Below, in pieces: positions 23,340 to 34,840 of a stretch of DNA of 64,000 nucleotides (position 1 is its first letter; every line of letters begins with the position of its first letter). The translations under genes were made by a program, and so were the position numbers. Location: assembly GCA_007922225.1 (NCBI GenBank), contig ML680053.1, positions 15,197,877 through 15,261,876 on the forward strand, given 5' to 3'. This stretch comes from Emydura subglobosa (Eukaryota; Chordata; Testudines; Chelidae). The notes beneath the pieces are model-generated. The model searched no databases. It worked only from the letters and a program-made list of their open reading frames with translations, and had not been told where the DNA came from.

Positions 23340-25211
23340 AAAATGTAGTCCTGGAGTCCTTCACTAGGTGATAGCCATGAGAGTGGACAGCATGCACCAC
23401 GATGAAGTTGGGTGGATGGTGGGAGATAAGGAATTCTGTCTCCCTTCCTGGACATGATTTTTGCTGGCCCACTTGCAGGTGGGAGCCACCGATGCTGTGT
23501 TTTGCAGGGTCCAAAAGAGCCTCATTAATAGGTCAGGCAATTTTTGAGGACAAGGATGAGTAAAGTATGTCAAGGAGCTTGTGATGGGTGTCCTTGATTT
23601 TTCTAGTGGTATCTGTAGTATCCGCCACTCTCTTTGCTAGCTCCTGGAAAAGGTGGAAGTCATCAGCCAGAGATGGTGGGGGAAGCATGATGGCCCCAGC
23701 TGGAGAGGAGAAGGATACAATCCTTGGGGTCATCTCTTTCTCAATGCTGCCCTCCTTCTGTTCCTCCATGATTTCTTCTGGAGGTTCCGCAGCTCTGGAT
23801 GCAGTAGCCAAGGGGGATCATCTTGGGGGCTCTCGAGTGGGGCTAGAAACTCAAGAGGCATGGAGGCAATATACCACCCAAGGGTCCCATTATGACCACT
23901 GAGGTGGTGGTGGCATAGAGCCCTGTGGTGGTGCCCATGGTTGGCCATACCAAGTTGGCATGGTGGGGCCATCTGAGGGTATGCTTGGAGGCCCTGTTTG
24001 TATTGGGCACCATAGGGATTCTGAGACAAGTATTGTGATACCACCTCTTCTGGTTCGCTGTCCAAGTCCTCACTGGCAGGGCAGAGGTGCCGGTATTCGG
24101 AAGAGGAGACTCCAGTACGTTGGATACACAGAGGTCTCTCAAGTGCTGGAATTCCAGCAGTACTGACTGACATGGTGCCCCTGGCAGTACCATGGAGGAC
24201 AGAGATCTTGCCCACACCAACCACTCTGGTGCTGAAAGGAGCATTGATGACGGTGCCAATGAAGTATTATGTACCGGCAATATCTTCTTAGTGACGTGCT
24301 GACTCCTACCCTTGTCCCTCAATGCCACTGACTCGGTGCCTGTGCCCATTGGGTTCTTAGGCACATCAACAGCACCTGCCACTGTAGATTGTCATGAGCC
24401 ATGGTACCAGCTTGAGATTGTCTCAATGCCGACAGTACCGAGGACACCGAGCATGCCGAAGATCGTTTACAGCTAGGTCGCGGCTCACTCTGGGGACTTC
24501 CCATTCTCTTTTTCAAAGATTTACAAGAGGGGTCAGCAGTTGATTTCTTCGACCCACTGCCTTTGGATGTTGAGGGCTATGGGGGAGACTCACATCTGCC
24601 AGGTGACTCATTGTACAGGTCTGGGGAGCCCCAGCCTTCCTGGGCTGCCCCCAGGAAGATAATCTTCTGTCAACGCTCTGTCCTTGCTCGATCTGGGCAT
24701 GAGTTGCTAGCAGAGACCACACTTCTGTAGAATGTGGCCTTCCCCGAGGCAGTATATGGACCAGGAGAACTTGTCTACTACAGGGATAGCCTCTGTGCAG
24801 AAGAGGCACTTTTTGAAGTCTGGTGAACCAGGCATACTCCCTTTGGGAAAGTGTCCCTAATGAGAAAAGGGGAGGGCTCTTTTTTTCCCCACTAGATTTC
24901 TTTTTTTTTTTTTAAGAAAGAAAATAAGGAAGAAGAAAAAAACCACAACTACAACTAAGTACTAGGGAGATTAACTAGCTATAGAAATATAAAACAAAAG
25001 TAATGGTCTAAAGGACTGCGAATAGCTGTCTCTAGCCGGGGCAGTTGAGAAGGAACAGAGGGGGGTTAGTCCATGCACTCTGGCTAGCCTTGTGGCGAGG
25101 CAGAAGGGAAGGCAGCGCATGTGTGGGCCTAACAGACACTACTACCAAAGTTCTCTGATCAGCAGCACAGGGCTTCAAGCATACCTACCTATTGGGACAC
25201 TACTCAAAGAA
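23340..25211 (-). mobile_element. DIRS-like retrotransposon fragment A (5' end and gag-like ORF remnants)
   Basis: Read on minus, the element starts near 25211 with a leader (ttctttgagtagtgtcccaa). It continues into broken frames with a cysteine motif (KKCLFC ... YCLGEGH ... KCGLC, about 24800-24690) like the zinc-knuckle of DIRS ORF1. It ends with SLADDFHLFQELAKRVADTT and the HKLLDILYSS segment (23730-23560), then FWTLQNTASVAPTCKW in a shifted frame. These are the C-terminal motifs of gag-like proteins of turtle DIRS elements. The reverse transcriptase and recombinase parts are missing. All frames carry stops or shifts, so it is dead. Confidence 0.65.
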
Positions 25212-25401
25212 TTAAAATATGTTTAAATAATAGCACTGGTAATGGCAACCATGAGTGTAATCTTTGCACAGCAGTACGGATTATTTAATTCCTCACACTT
25301 TTCTGAACCAACTTTTTTAATAATATGTACCGTGAGAGAAAGTAAAATCCTTTTGGATAGAAATGATCTGGTAGAAAAACCTATTAGGGATATTTTTCCT
25401 C

Positions 25402-27122
25402 TCATAGAATCACAGAAATGTAGAAATGGAAGGGACCTCAATAGGTCATCTACTCCAGTGCCCTGCACTAAGATAGGACTAAATATTATCTAAACCATCC
25501 CTGACAAGTGGTTGTCTAACCAATTCTTAAAAATCTCCAATGATGGAGATTCCATAAACTTCTTAGACCATTTGTTCAAATGTTTAAATATCCTTACAGT
25601 CAGGAAGTTTTTCCTAATGTCCAACCTTGTGCTCCACAAACTTTTTAGGTCATGCCCCCCCATAACCCTGTCCACACCACACACCCTTCCCCCTGCTGGG
25701 ACTGGAACCAGGGTCACGGTCAGAGCTGAGGGCTGTGGCTGGGAGCGGGACTGCAGCAGCCGGGGGCCAAGTCGGGAACAGCAACCAGTAACCAGGGGCC
25801 AAGGCAGGGAGCTGAGGTCGCGGCCCCAGCCGGGCCGGGGCAAAAGCTGGGAGTGGGGCTGCAGCAGCTATCAGGAGTTGAGCAGGGAACAGCGGCAGCC
25901 AGGGGCTGAGCGGGGAATGGCAACCGCCAGGGGCCAAGCAGGAAATGGCAGGTGGGGCAGCTGAGGCTGGGAGCAAGGCTGCTGGGACTGGGAGGCAGAG
26001 CAGAGAGCTGAGGCGAGAGCCACAGTTGTGGGGCAGGTCCAGCGCAGAGCTTGGGGCAGAGTGGGGGAGGTGGTGATCCCTCCCTGCCCCCCATGGGGCT
26101 GGCCTGGACCTTACCACGTTCCCCTAACATTCCTCCACACCCCCTAGACTTGGAACCTCAGTCTAACCTAAATCTCCCTTACTACAATTTAAGCATATTT
26201 CCTTTTTTCCTGTCCTCAGTGGTTAAGGAAAACAATCATCCTCCTCTTTACAATGACCTTTCCATACTTGAAGACTATTATCATGTCCCCCCCTCAATCA
26301 ATCTTCTCTTCTCCAGACTAAACAAACCCAATTGTTTCCATCTTTCTTCATGTTTTCTAGACCTTGAATCATTTTTGTGACTCTTCTCTGGACTTTCTCC
26401 TATTTGTCCACATCTTTCCTGAAATGAGGTGCCCGGAACTGGACAGAGTCGTCCAGTTGAAGCCTTATCAGTGCCAAGCAGCGTGAAAGAATTACTTCTC
26501 GTATCTTGCTTACAACATTCCTGCTAATACATCCCAGAATGATGTTTCCTTTTTTTTGCAACAGTATTACACTGTTGACTCATACTTAGTTTGTGATCCG
26601 CTATAATACCCAGGATCTTTTCTTCAGTACCCTTTTCTATGTAATCATTTCCCATTTTGTATCTGTGCAATTGATTATTCCTTCCTAAATGTAGCACTTT
26701 GTATATGTCCTTCTTGAATTTCATCCTATTTATTTCAGACTGTTTCTCCAGTTTGTCAAGATCATTTTGAATTCTAATCTTCTCCTCCAAAGTGCCTGCA
26801 ACCCCTCCCAGCTTGGTATCATCCACAAACTTTACTAGCGTGTTCTCTATGCCACTATCCAAATCATTTATGAAGATATTGAAAAAAACTGAACCCAGGA
26901 AAGATCTCTGTGGGACCCCACTCAAAATGTCCATTCAACTCAATTGTGAACCATTGATAACTATTCTCTGGGTACACTTTTCCAACCAATTGTGCACCTA
27001 CCTTATAGTAGGCTCGTCTACTATATTTCTCTAGTTATGAGAAACTCATGGGAGGCAATATCAAAAGCCTTCCTAAAACTGAGATATATTACATCTACTG
27101 CTTTCTCCCCTATGCAAAAGGT
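25402..27122 (-). mobile_element. CR1 LINE, 5'-truncated, interrupted by a GC-rich insert
   Basis: Read on minus, the reverse transcriptase fragment (26934-26524) has VPQRSFLGSVFFNIFINDLD, the catalytic box as FVDDTKLGGV and LHLGRNNQLHRYKMG, then ILGIIADHKLSMSQQC. The CR1 3' untranslated region follows, ending at 25402 in the ctatgag-type terminal repeat (ttctgtgattctatgag). Positions 25628-26160 are foreign to the CR1 and are listed separately. The frame is decayed, including a frame break after the MYCVY-like end, so it is a dead copy. Confidence 0.85.
25628..26160. mobile_element. 533-bp GC-rich insertion inside a CR1 element
   Basis: The CR1 3' region continues on both sides of this block. 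It is bounded by gtccaacct (25619-25627) and gtctaacct (26161-26169), an imperfect 9-bp duplication suggesting target-site duplication. The insert begins tgtgctccacaaacttttta. It is mostly GC-rich with loosely repeated 'cagcagccgggggccaagt' and 'gggaatggcaaccgccaggg'-like units. Open frames of 136-155 codons in it are Pro/Ala/Leu-rich by-products of composition. Confidence 0.6.
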
Positions 27123-28357
27123 TTGTTCAAGTTTTCAGAGAAGTGTAGCTTTATGAAACTAGTAACAAGATCTACTCAAGAACCACATTTAAAAAGTATT
27201 TAAACAGCACAAGAACACACATGATGTTCCTATTGTTAACATTTGATAATTCTGATAGACCTCTGATGAGCATAGTCTGCCCCATATCTGCAAACCAGGA
27301 TGTGGGGAGTACACAACAGTTACTGTTTTAGAAGCTAGTTTACTGTGTAAACTGTATGAGGAACTTAGCAATGAGACCTTTTATGATGAAATCAAGACAT
27401 AAAAGCCTCTGTTTATATTGCAGTCTTCAGAGAAGTGTAGCTTTATGAAACAAGTAAACATTAACCAGTAAGACCAACCAAAATGAAATCCAGTACAAGA
27501 CTTTCATGGAAATGTAACATATGCCGATAGTCTGCAATCAGAGAGAAGGTAGGCTAAGGAACTAAACTAATTAAACGATTAAACTTTTTTCCTCCAGATG
27601 AATAATTCGTGGGGGTGTGTATGAATGTGTGTGAGTGAGAGAGAGAGATTGTGTGTAAACTCAACACAGAAAAAACAGAAATCACTATAGATACAGTAGT
27701 TGGGAAATTTTCGACAAAGGTTTGTCAGAAAATGCACATTAATCAAAACCAAAACTCTGCGGGAAACGTACCAGTTTTAACAAAACTTTCATTGGGAAAG
27801 GTTTCACAGAGAGGGAAAGAGACTCATCTCAGAATAGCCAACAGACTGGTGATTAGGGCCCTTACGTAGAATTCATGCAGGTTCAAATACTTCAAATACA
27901 TTACAACAATCCCTTTCAGAGATGACAAAAGCATGGATAATTGTGGCACAGTCTCTATCACAAGGAGACTCCCAATGCTAGGGTAGGGCACAGTCCAGAG
28001 AGTGCAAAGGAGGTAACTGTGCAGCCCCGTTGGCCTCCAGTGCCCTCTGTGGAAAACTCTGCCCACAGATTGAGAGCCCTGGTTCAGCATGTCCCAGCAC
28101 TTCCTTCTCTGGCCACAGCCCTATAAACCTGCCTGCAGCCAGGGTTTTCCACAGGGGACATCGGGGACCCATAGGGCTGCACAGCAAAATAAAAAGTTGT
28201 CCATAAGCCGCATGCCTGATGCCAATAGCTGAATTCCATTAACATTAAAGTCAATGGGACAGGAAAATGTTACTATTAATCACAAGTTAATAACATGATT
28301 GCTAATAATACATCACTGTATATATATATATATATATGTATATAGCTAAACACTTAC
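27123..28357. other. Intron sequence with a 26-bp direct repeat and simple repeats
   Basis: A 26-bp word occurs identically at 27134-27159 and 27426-27451. A GT/GA microsatellite lies at 27608-27652. A (TA)n tract at 28319-28344 lies within 15 bp of the SLC36A4 donor at 28357. Nothing coding was recognised. Confidence 0.5.
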
Positions 28358-28456
28358 CACACCTATGCCTTCAAAAGCAAATATGGCAGTACCAAAAAAA
28401 AGGGGATATTTTCTCCAACCAGCCACAGGGGGAAGTTTTCGAGGATCAGATATATC
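28358..28456 (-). CDS. SLC36A4: SLC36A4 coding exon: TM6 with the FEGIG motif
   Basis: This 99-bp exon (33 codons, phase 0 at both ends) encodes [20 protein letters not shown] followed by [13 protein letters not shown]. It covers the loop after TM5 and TM6. AFEGIGV is the conserved unwound segment of TM6 in the SLC36 family. It is bounded by a CCAG acceptor and a GTAAGT donor. A (TA)n tract lies within 15 bp of the donor, in the intron (28319-28344). Confidence 0.95.
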
Positions 28457-28715
28457 CTGGTAAGAAAAAACACAGTATCACATACTGTACATCAGACTTT
28501 TGAAGGCTGTGCCCCTCTCCAGGAAAATAAATCCAATCACTCACCCCCCACAACATCACCATGTAGTATTAATAGCCTGCACAATTGAAAATGTATACAC
28601 AATCCATGTTGCTCCTCCTACACAGTTCCTCCTCTCCCCAGCCTGTCCTCTGCATATCCTCCCACACACACTCCCACTTGCACCTGGAAATGCTTGTGTA
28701 GATATTTGTAAAAGA

Positions 28716-29940
28716 CAGTTACTAACCTTCTGCAACTGTTGTTCTTCGAGATGTGTTGTTCATGTCCATTCCCAGCGGGTGTGCGTGCACTGTGTGCACA
28801 GTCACCGGAAAGTTTTTCCCCTAGTGGTACCCATACGGTCAGCTCTGGAGCCCACTAGAGTCGCTCATGGAGTGCGCTGTCAGTGCTGGGGCTGGTCTTT
28901 TTACCAAATCATATATTATATCCTGATGCAGTCATTGTGTAGGACAAGATTCTTTGTGATGAAAGTGGAAGAAATTTCATCCTATCTGCCACCGCTACAA
29001 AGAGCTGATTCATTTTCCTAAAGGGCCTAAGTCCTTCAATATAGAAGCCAAAGCCCACCTAACGTCCAGTGTATGTAGCCTCTGCTCTCAGCTGTTGGCA
29101 TGTGGCTTTGGGTAGAAAACTGGGAGGAATATGTCCTGGTTTGAGTGGAATTGTGACACTATCTTCAGGAGGACGGCCTGGTGATGATGTATCCGAACCT
29201 TATCTCTGAAGAAGACCATATAAGGAGGCTCAGATGTGAAGGTCTTAAGCTCTGAAACTCTCCTGGCCGAAGTGATGGCCACCAGGAAGACTACCTTCCA
29301 TGATAGTGTGGCAGATGGCCAGCTTCACCCTAGTGGGTCTCACGCTTTGCTTCTCATAGTAGGCCAGGGCATCACCAGTTACCCCGTCTGCCCAGGGAGG
29401 GGGGTAGGGACACAGGCCCGCCCACTCCTCCAGGTCCCAGCCCAGGGTCCTATGAGTAGTAGCTATGTGCTGCTGGCACCGTATTCACAGCTGTAGTCTT
29501 CCCCTGGGCTAATTTCCCCCCTTTGTCCTTCTGGCTTCTCGGGCCGTGCTTCCTTGTCGTCTGGGCTGGGCTTCCTTACCCAGGCCCCTGTGCCTGGGGA
29601 AGTATCTCAGTCCTACTTGGGCAGGCTTCCCCCTCCTGAGCCTGGTACCTTTCTCAGAACTCCTCCCTGCTCCTCCACACAACACTCCTCTTGTTCTCCT
29701 CACCTTCTTCAATCACATCCAATGCCCCATGAATTGAGGCCCTCGCAACAGACTCATCTTCTTCGATCAAGGCTGTGAACTCTGCTTTGGAATAGACCCT
29801 ATATAAGGCATCATGAAGTTGCGACTCCAGAAGGCTCCAGAGATGACCCTACAGATACCATAGGGGAATAACCTTCCAGCGACTGTGCACATGACACGTG
29901 CTCACCTACTCAGAATCAACATGAGCAAGCACTGGAAGAT
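28716..29940 (-). mobile_element. Collapsed DIRS-like element B with inverted ends and tyrosine-recombinase fragment
   Basis: The left end (28716-28875: gttactaaccttctgcaact, then gttcttcgagatgtgttgtt and gtgtgcacagtcaccggaaa) is repeated in inverted orientation at 29800-29940 with about 70-75% identity by eye. Inverted terminal repeats are a hallmark of DIRS1-type retrotransposons. Between them a minus-strand frame (29282-29088) reads MAITSARRVSELKTFTSEPP, then YMVFFRDKVRIHHHQAVLLK and FHSNQDIFLPVFYPKP. This matches DIRS tyrosine recombinases, with the catalytic Arg in ARRVSEL. The gag-like and RT regions are deleted. Positions 29345-29737 are a nested GC-rich repeat. Confidence 0.7.
29345..29737 (-). 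repeat. GC-rich dispersed repeat nested in DIRS element B
   Basis: Inverted copy of the GGGCTGGGACC family (gtcccagcccagggtcctat at 29434-29453). Compositionally it stands out from the DIRS sequence on both sides. The right boundary, around ccatgaattgaggccctcgc, returns to DIRS-like text near 29740-29760. Several overlapping short open frames are not coding. Confidence 0.4.
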
Positions 29941-30091
29941 TAATATGATAATTGATAGGACTCTTTAAATGCCCGTATTGTTAACTATCATTGGTAACTG
30001 AGTTAACTCCCTTTGAAATGAACGGGATAGTTCATATCTCAGGGATATTGTTTCAGTCTCTGCAAACTTGGACAGACATTCCTGCATCAGA

Positions 30092-30282
30092 GCTGGCCTA
30101 CACTACAAAGCTAAGTCAGCTTAACTACATCCTTCAGGGCTGTGAAAAATGTCATGCCCTGTGTGATATAATTAAGATGACCTAAGCCCTGGTGTTGACA
30201 TAGTTAGGTCAATGGAAAAATTCTTCCATCGCTGCGTTAAGTGTCTACACTAAAGCAGTGTAATTTCTAGTGTAGACATACC
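30092..30282. mobile_element. MITE with Harbinger-like ends
   Basis: The left end agctggcctacactacaaag and the inverted right end ggtatgtctacactagaaat share the 'tctacact' core of the Harbinger termini in this window. The interior is about 170 bp with no coding potential. The flanks show no clear target duplication. Confidence 0.55.
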
Positions 30283-31159
30283 CTCACAGTTACATTAGCT
30301 TCACATTTGGAAAGTTTTCTTCACAACCATAACAGGTAATGACTTTTCTCTAGAGAATATTTAATTGTTTTGTCTTTGCCTTTCCCTCCCACTAAAACCC
30401 TCTCACTGGCTGCCTTTCTTGTCAACCAGTGGGGGCACATATCACACTGTGGGAATACTGCTGTACATAGAATAGCCCTTGTATTTTTCCAAAATCATCT
30501 TACACCAAGGGTAACCCTGGTCACTCTTTTGAACTCTGGCCACAGATCTTGTGAAGTTGGGTTTTTTTTAAATGTGAATTTTTGTTTTTAACTCATGATT
30601 CAGCTTGTTTTGTACAAATCTCTCCAGGCACCTTTAAGTATTATGGCAACAAGTCAGTACATGCAACAATTATTCAACTTCTTAAAAGCAGAAAGTCTGC
30701 AATATGTGATCTACAGGAGAAGTCTTCAAATTTTCACTATTGTATTTTGGAGAGACACTAGAATGAAATGTTATAGTTGAAATTGTTGCCTTATTGAACT
30801 GAAGTGATAGGCAGCGGAATGGAATCCCCAAAGCTACAGGTGACATGTACAGAAGATAACTTTTTCACACTCAAGGGGCAAAAGTTCTTTAAAACATGTA
30901 CTTTATTTTACCATCTTAATGGCAGGAGTATTTTCCTTTCTTTTTTAAAGTCCAATTTCCCATAAAAGTTACATCTTTAAAAGGGTCTATCTTAGACACT
31001 TTTTAAATACCCATCACGTTAGTACCTACAGTAGAAGCCATGCTGTGTGAAAGTTAGATCAATAAACATAAATTTAATAGTCACTGGAGATTACATACAA
31101 ATTCCAAATGAGATATCACATCTTCATAAAACAATGGGGGAGGTGGAATGTATACTCAC

Positions 31160-31387
31160 TCGAACAATGTACTGGTAAATAATTACAAGGCTGACAGCCA
31201 TGGAAAGATTGGCAAGGAACGAAAGCATAGACAGGCTCTTAAGGTCACGAATGAGGACCAGAAGGATAATAAATGGCAGAAAACATAGCATGTATATTCG
31301 TAAATCAACACTCCTTTTCTCAGAGGGACCATTGGTACCAGTGTCATTCATGGAAACAATCTTTTTCTCCAAAAATCCTTCATGGAC
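31160..31387 (-). CDS. SLC36A4: SLC36A4 coding exon: luminal loop, TM4 and TM5
   Basis: This is the longest exon in the window (228 bp, 76 codons, phase 0 at both ends). It begins VHEGFLEKK after a CCAG acceptor. A hydrophilic luminal/extracellular loop follows, with one N-glycosylation sequon (NDT) in [16 protein letters not shown], then [20 protein letters not shown] (TM4) and [20 protein letters not shown] (TM5). The donor is GTGAGT after IVR. The visible loop segment has no cysteine, which matters because the related PAT1 transporter needs a loop disulfide. Confidence 0.95.
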
Positions 31388-31564
31388 CTGGAGGGAAGAC
31401 GTTTTTAAAAACCATCAGCAGCACTGTAATCATCCATATAAAATACATTTGTTATACTTTTAAAATCCCAGCTATAACATTTAAAGAAGCATAAGGGAGA
31501 GTTAGCCATCCAACTCCTATTGACTTTCAATTGATTTTCACTTGACTCCCCCCTTCAATTAAAG

Positions 31565-31740
31565 CACTAGTCTCGTCTACACACAAACTTACAGTTTAAT
31601 TAAACTGTTTTAAACTAGTGCAGACCTAATTGTCCTTATTTTGATTTAAAAGTGGATTATTTGTGTTCAATTTAAACTTGTTCCCAATGAACTTAAGCTA
31701 AACTCAAAAAGCCATTCTTATACTGAGATACGAGTTCATA
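31565..31740. repeat. MITE-like fragment
   Basis: Starts ctagtctcgtctacacacaa and contains runs of TTTAAAC/GTTTAA words, like the subterminal part of Harbinger-type MITEs. No matching right terminus was found. Confidence 0.4.
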
Positions 31741-33060
31741 GAGGTTGCACTTGCTGAACAGAATTGGTTTATATTAAACCTGTATAACTCTGCTTGCAAT
31801 AAAGTCTTAAATATTATTGGATTCCATACAGTAATACAGCAATTACCCAATGTTATTCAAAAAACCGAGCATGGAAAAATTCACAATTGTTGTGCTTTGG
31901 AAAATATTTAATATGATCAATAGTGTTAAAAATGTGTTCTTTTGAAAATCGCATCATTTATTGTATGAATGCTGTGACCAAAACTCGTGGTAGGCCAAAA
32001 CATCTGAGATCACAGCCTGTGTACCTCAAAATGGTAGCAGTTTCATTCCATTTCCTTTAAATGCTATAGTGGCTTTTTTTCCTTTAGAGTGGACGATCTC
32101 TTTTTAATCATTTTCCCACCACATTTTTCCATCCTGAACCCCCGGTATCTAATGAGGTTAGTTTGCTTGCATTGCGGAAACCCATACATTGGTAGGCTTG
32201 ATAAAAGGACCATAAAAAAAAATCTGTAAATAATTATATATAATGTGAAAAAGAAACTTAAGCAAAACTGAAAAGTCAATGATCTGAAGCCCAAAACAAC
32301 TGCAGACAATAAACTGCCTTCTAAACATCAAGAGAGACAAGGTGGGTGAGGTCATATCTTTTATTGGATCAGCTTCTGCTGGTGAGAGAGACAAGTGCAA
32401 AAACTTGTGTCTCTCAACAACAGAAGGCAGTGCAATAAAAGATATGATCACACGCACCTTGTCTCTCTAATATCCTGGGACCAACACGGCTACACAACCA
32501 TTTCTAAACAACAAGTCAGCCAAACAGACTATTGTAGTCACAGCCTGAGCCGCTAACACAAACTATAGCTCAGAGAATGTACTTTGAAATTAGAACTACT
32601 CTAGTCTCACTGATAAAGCATATTTATAATAAAACTTTAGCATTATGATCCTGTTTATCTACTTCAGAGGTGTTACAAGAATAAGTCAAGACTTGAACAA
32701 TGCTTTTAACATGTGTAGTTATTCAAGAGCTACTTATCTGTACAAAAAAAACAAAGATACCAGTGATCCTCTTAACAGAAAACACTTTCAACAGTTTATG
32801 ACGAAAGTACAAGTACAAGTGTGTATCAGTGTTGTGTTCTAGTTTATATAGAGTCACATTAGTACTAATACAGACAACACGATAGAATGGCAGTAGTCAA
32901 TGCCTCAGCACACACAGTGAAAGAAAATAGAATTCTCTGTATTGTAGATGCACTGTTCTCTATTCATAAATGACACGGTAATCAGGTTTCTAAATTACAC
33001 ATATTAATGAAGTACATTGCTATGTGGTTGGTGTGTTTTATGGTCATCATCAAGGCCCCT
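31741..33060. other. Intron sequence, no gene
   Basis: AT-rich sequence apart from the fold-back element listed separately. No exon or long repeat recognised. Confidence 0.4.
32332..32469. repeat. Fold-back repeat with long inverted arms
   Basis: The left arm gagagacaaggtgggtgagg then tcatatcttttattgga is repeated inverted in the right arm (caataaaagatatgatcaca ... caccttgtctctct). It is a short copy of a palindromic repeat that I recognise as common in turtles and crocodilians. No coding sequence. Confidence 0.65.
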
Positions 33061-34840
33061 CATAAGAACTGCCATAATGGGTCAGATCAATGGTACATCT
33101 AACCCAGTATCCTGTACTCTGACAGAGGCCAGTGCAAGATGCTTCAGAGAGAATGAACAGAATAGGGCAATTTATCGAGTGATCCTGGTGTCCAAATCCA
33201 AAATCTGGCGGTCAGAGTTTTAGACAGTAGCATGGGGTGGTGTCCCTGACCATCTTGGCTAATAGCTACTGATGGACCTATCCTCCATGAACTAATCTAA
33301 TTCATTTTTAAACTAGTTATACTTTTGGCCTTCACAACATCCCATGGCAATGAGTTCCACAGGTTGACTGTGCATTGTGTGAAGAAGCACTTCTTTTTCT
33401 TTGTTTTAGACCTGCTGCCTATTAATTTCATTGGGTGACCCCTGCTTGTTGTGTTGTACGAAGGGATAAATAACACTTCCTTATTCACTTTCTCCAACCA
33501 TTCATGATTTTTATAGACTTCTATCATAACCCCCTTAGTCATTTGTTTCTTACCAGTCCCAGTCTTTTTAATCTCTTTTCGTAAAGAAGCAGTTCTATAT
33601 CCCAACTCATTTTTGTTTTTCTTCTTTGTACTTTTTTCCAATTCTAATACACTATCTTTTTGAGAGAGGGCTACCATAACTGCATGCAATATTCAAGGGG
33701 TGGGCATACAATGGATTTGCATAGGGGCATTATGATATTTTCTGTCTTATTATCTGTCCCTTTCTTAATGGTTCTTAACATTCTGTTAGCTTTTGTGACT
33801 GCTGATGCACACTGAGTAGATGTTTTCAGAGTTGGAGAACTAACCACAATGACTCCAAAATCTCTTTCTTGTGTGGTAACAGCTAATTTAGACCCAACAG
33901 TTTACCAATACTGAATTTAATCTGCTATTTTGCTGCCCAGTCATCCAGTTCTGTGAGATCCCTTTGCATCTCTTCACAGTGAGCTTTGTACTTAACTATC
34001 CTGAGTAATTTTGTATCATCTGCAAAAACTTTGCCACCTGTTTACCTTTTTCCAGATCATGTATGAATATGCTGACCAGAACTGGTTCCAGTCCAGATTC
34101 GTGGGGAACCCTACTATTTACCTATCTCCACTGTGAAAATTGACCATATATTCCTACTCTTTGTCTCTTATCTTTTCTCCAGTTACTGATCCAGGAGAGG
34201 ACTTTTCCTCTTATCCCATGACTGCTTACTTTGCTTAAGAGTCTTTAATGAAGGACCTTGTCAAAGGTTTTCTGAAAGTCTATGCTATATATGCTATGTA
34301 TGCAATATATGCTATGTATGCTATATCCACTAGATCAACCTTGCCATTATGTGTGTTGACCCCCTCCACTCCTTGAAAGAATTCTAAGAGAGTGGTGAGG
34401 CATGATTTCCCTTTACAAAAGGCGTGTGACTCTTCCCCAACATGATTTTCATCTAAGTGTCTGACAATTCTGTTCTTTACTATAGTTTCAACCAAGTCTG
34501 GAGCCTTCTTTAAAAATTGGCATTACATTAGCAATACTCCAGTCATCTGGGGCAGACGCTAATGTAAATGATAGGTTACATACCACACTTAGTAGCTCTG
34601 CAATTTCTTATTTCAGTTCCTTCAGGACTCTTGGGTGAATACCATCGACTCCTGGTGACTTATCAATGTTTAAAAACCTCCTCTATTGACAACTCAACAT
34701 GGGACAGTTTCTCAGATTTGTCACCTAAAAGGAATGGATCAGGTGTGGAATTTCCCTTTCATCCTCTACAGTGAAGACTAATGCAAATAGTTCATTTAGC
34801 TTTTCCACAACTGCTTTGTCTTCCTTTACTCCCTCAAGTA
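33061..34840 (-). mobile_element. CR1 (L3-like) LINE, 5'-truncated
   Basis: Read on minus, a decayed RT fragment (34495-34280) has METIVKNRIVRHLDENHV-like text, SHAFCKGKSCLTTLLEFFQG and VDLVD. It runs into the long 3' region with loscatatgaatat-type low-complexity text and ends at 33061 in the typical CR1 terminus (tggcagttcttatg). The plus-strand phrases ccagtatcctgtactctgac and ccatggcaatgagttccaca are characteristic of CR1/L3 3' regions. A pentanucleotide expansion lies at 34281-34326. Its 5' limit is approximate. Confidence 0.75.
34281..34326. repeat. TATGC/TATAT-type microsatellite within CR1
   Basis: Imperfect units of tatgctatatatgctatgta expand a spot in the RT segment of the CR1. 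On minus they read as an Ala-Tyr-Ile repeat. The expansion happened after the LINE was dead. Confidence 0.7.

Noticed and set aside
23843..24382. 179- and 164-codon frames on minus near the DIRS gag region
   Set aside because: They are alternative frames of the decayed DIRS ORF1; the matching gag-like motifs occur in other, broken frames.
25650..26130. Open frames of 136-155 codons on minus, rich in Pro, Ala and Leu
   Set aside because: They lie in a GC-rich inserted cassette, overlap in several frames and show no recognisable domain; GC-rich composition keeps stop codons away.
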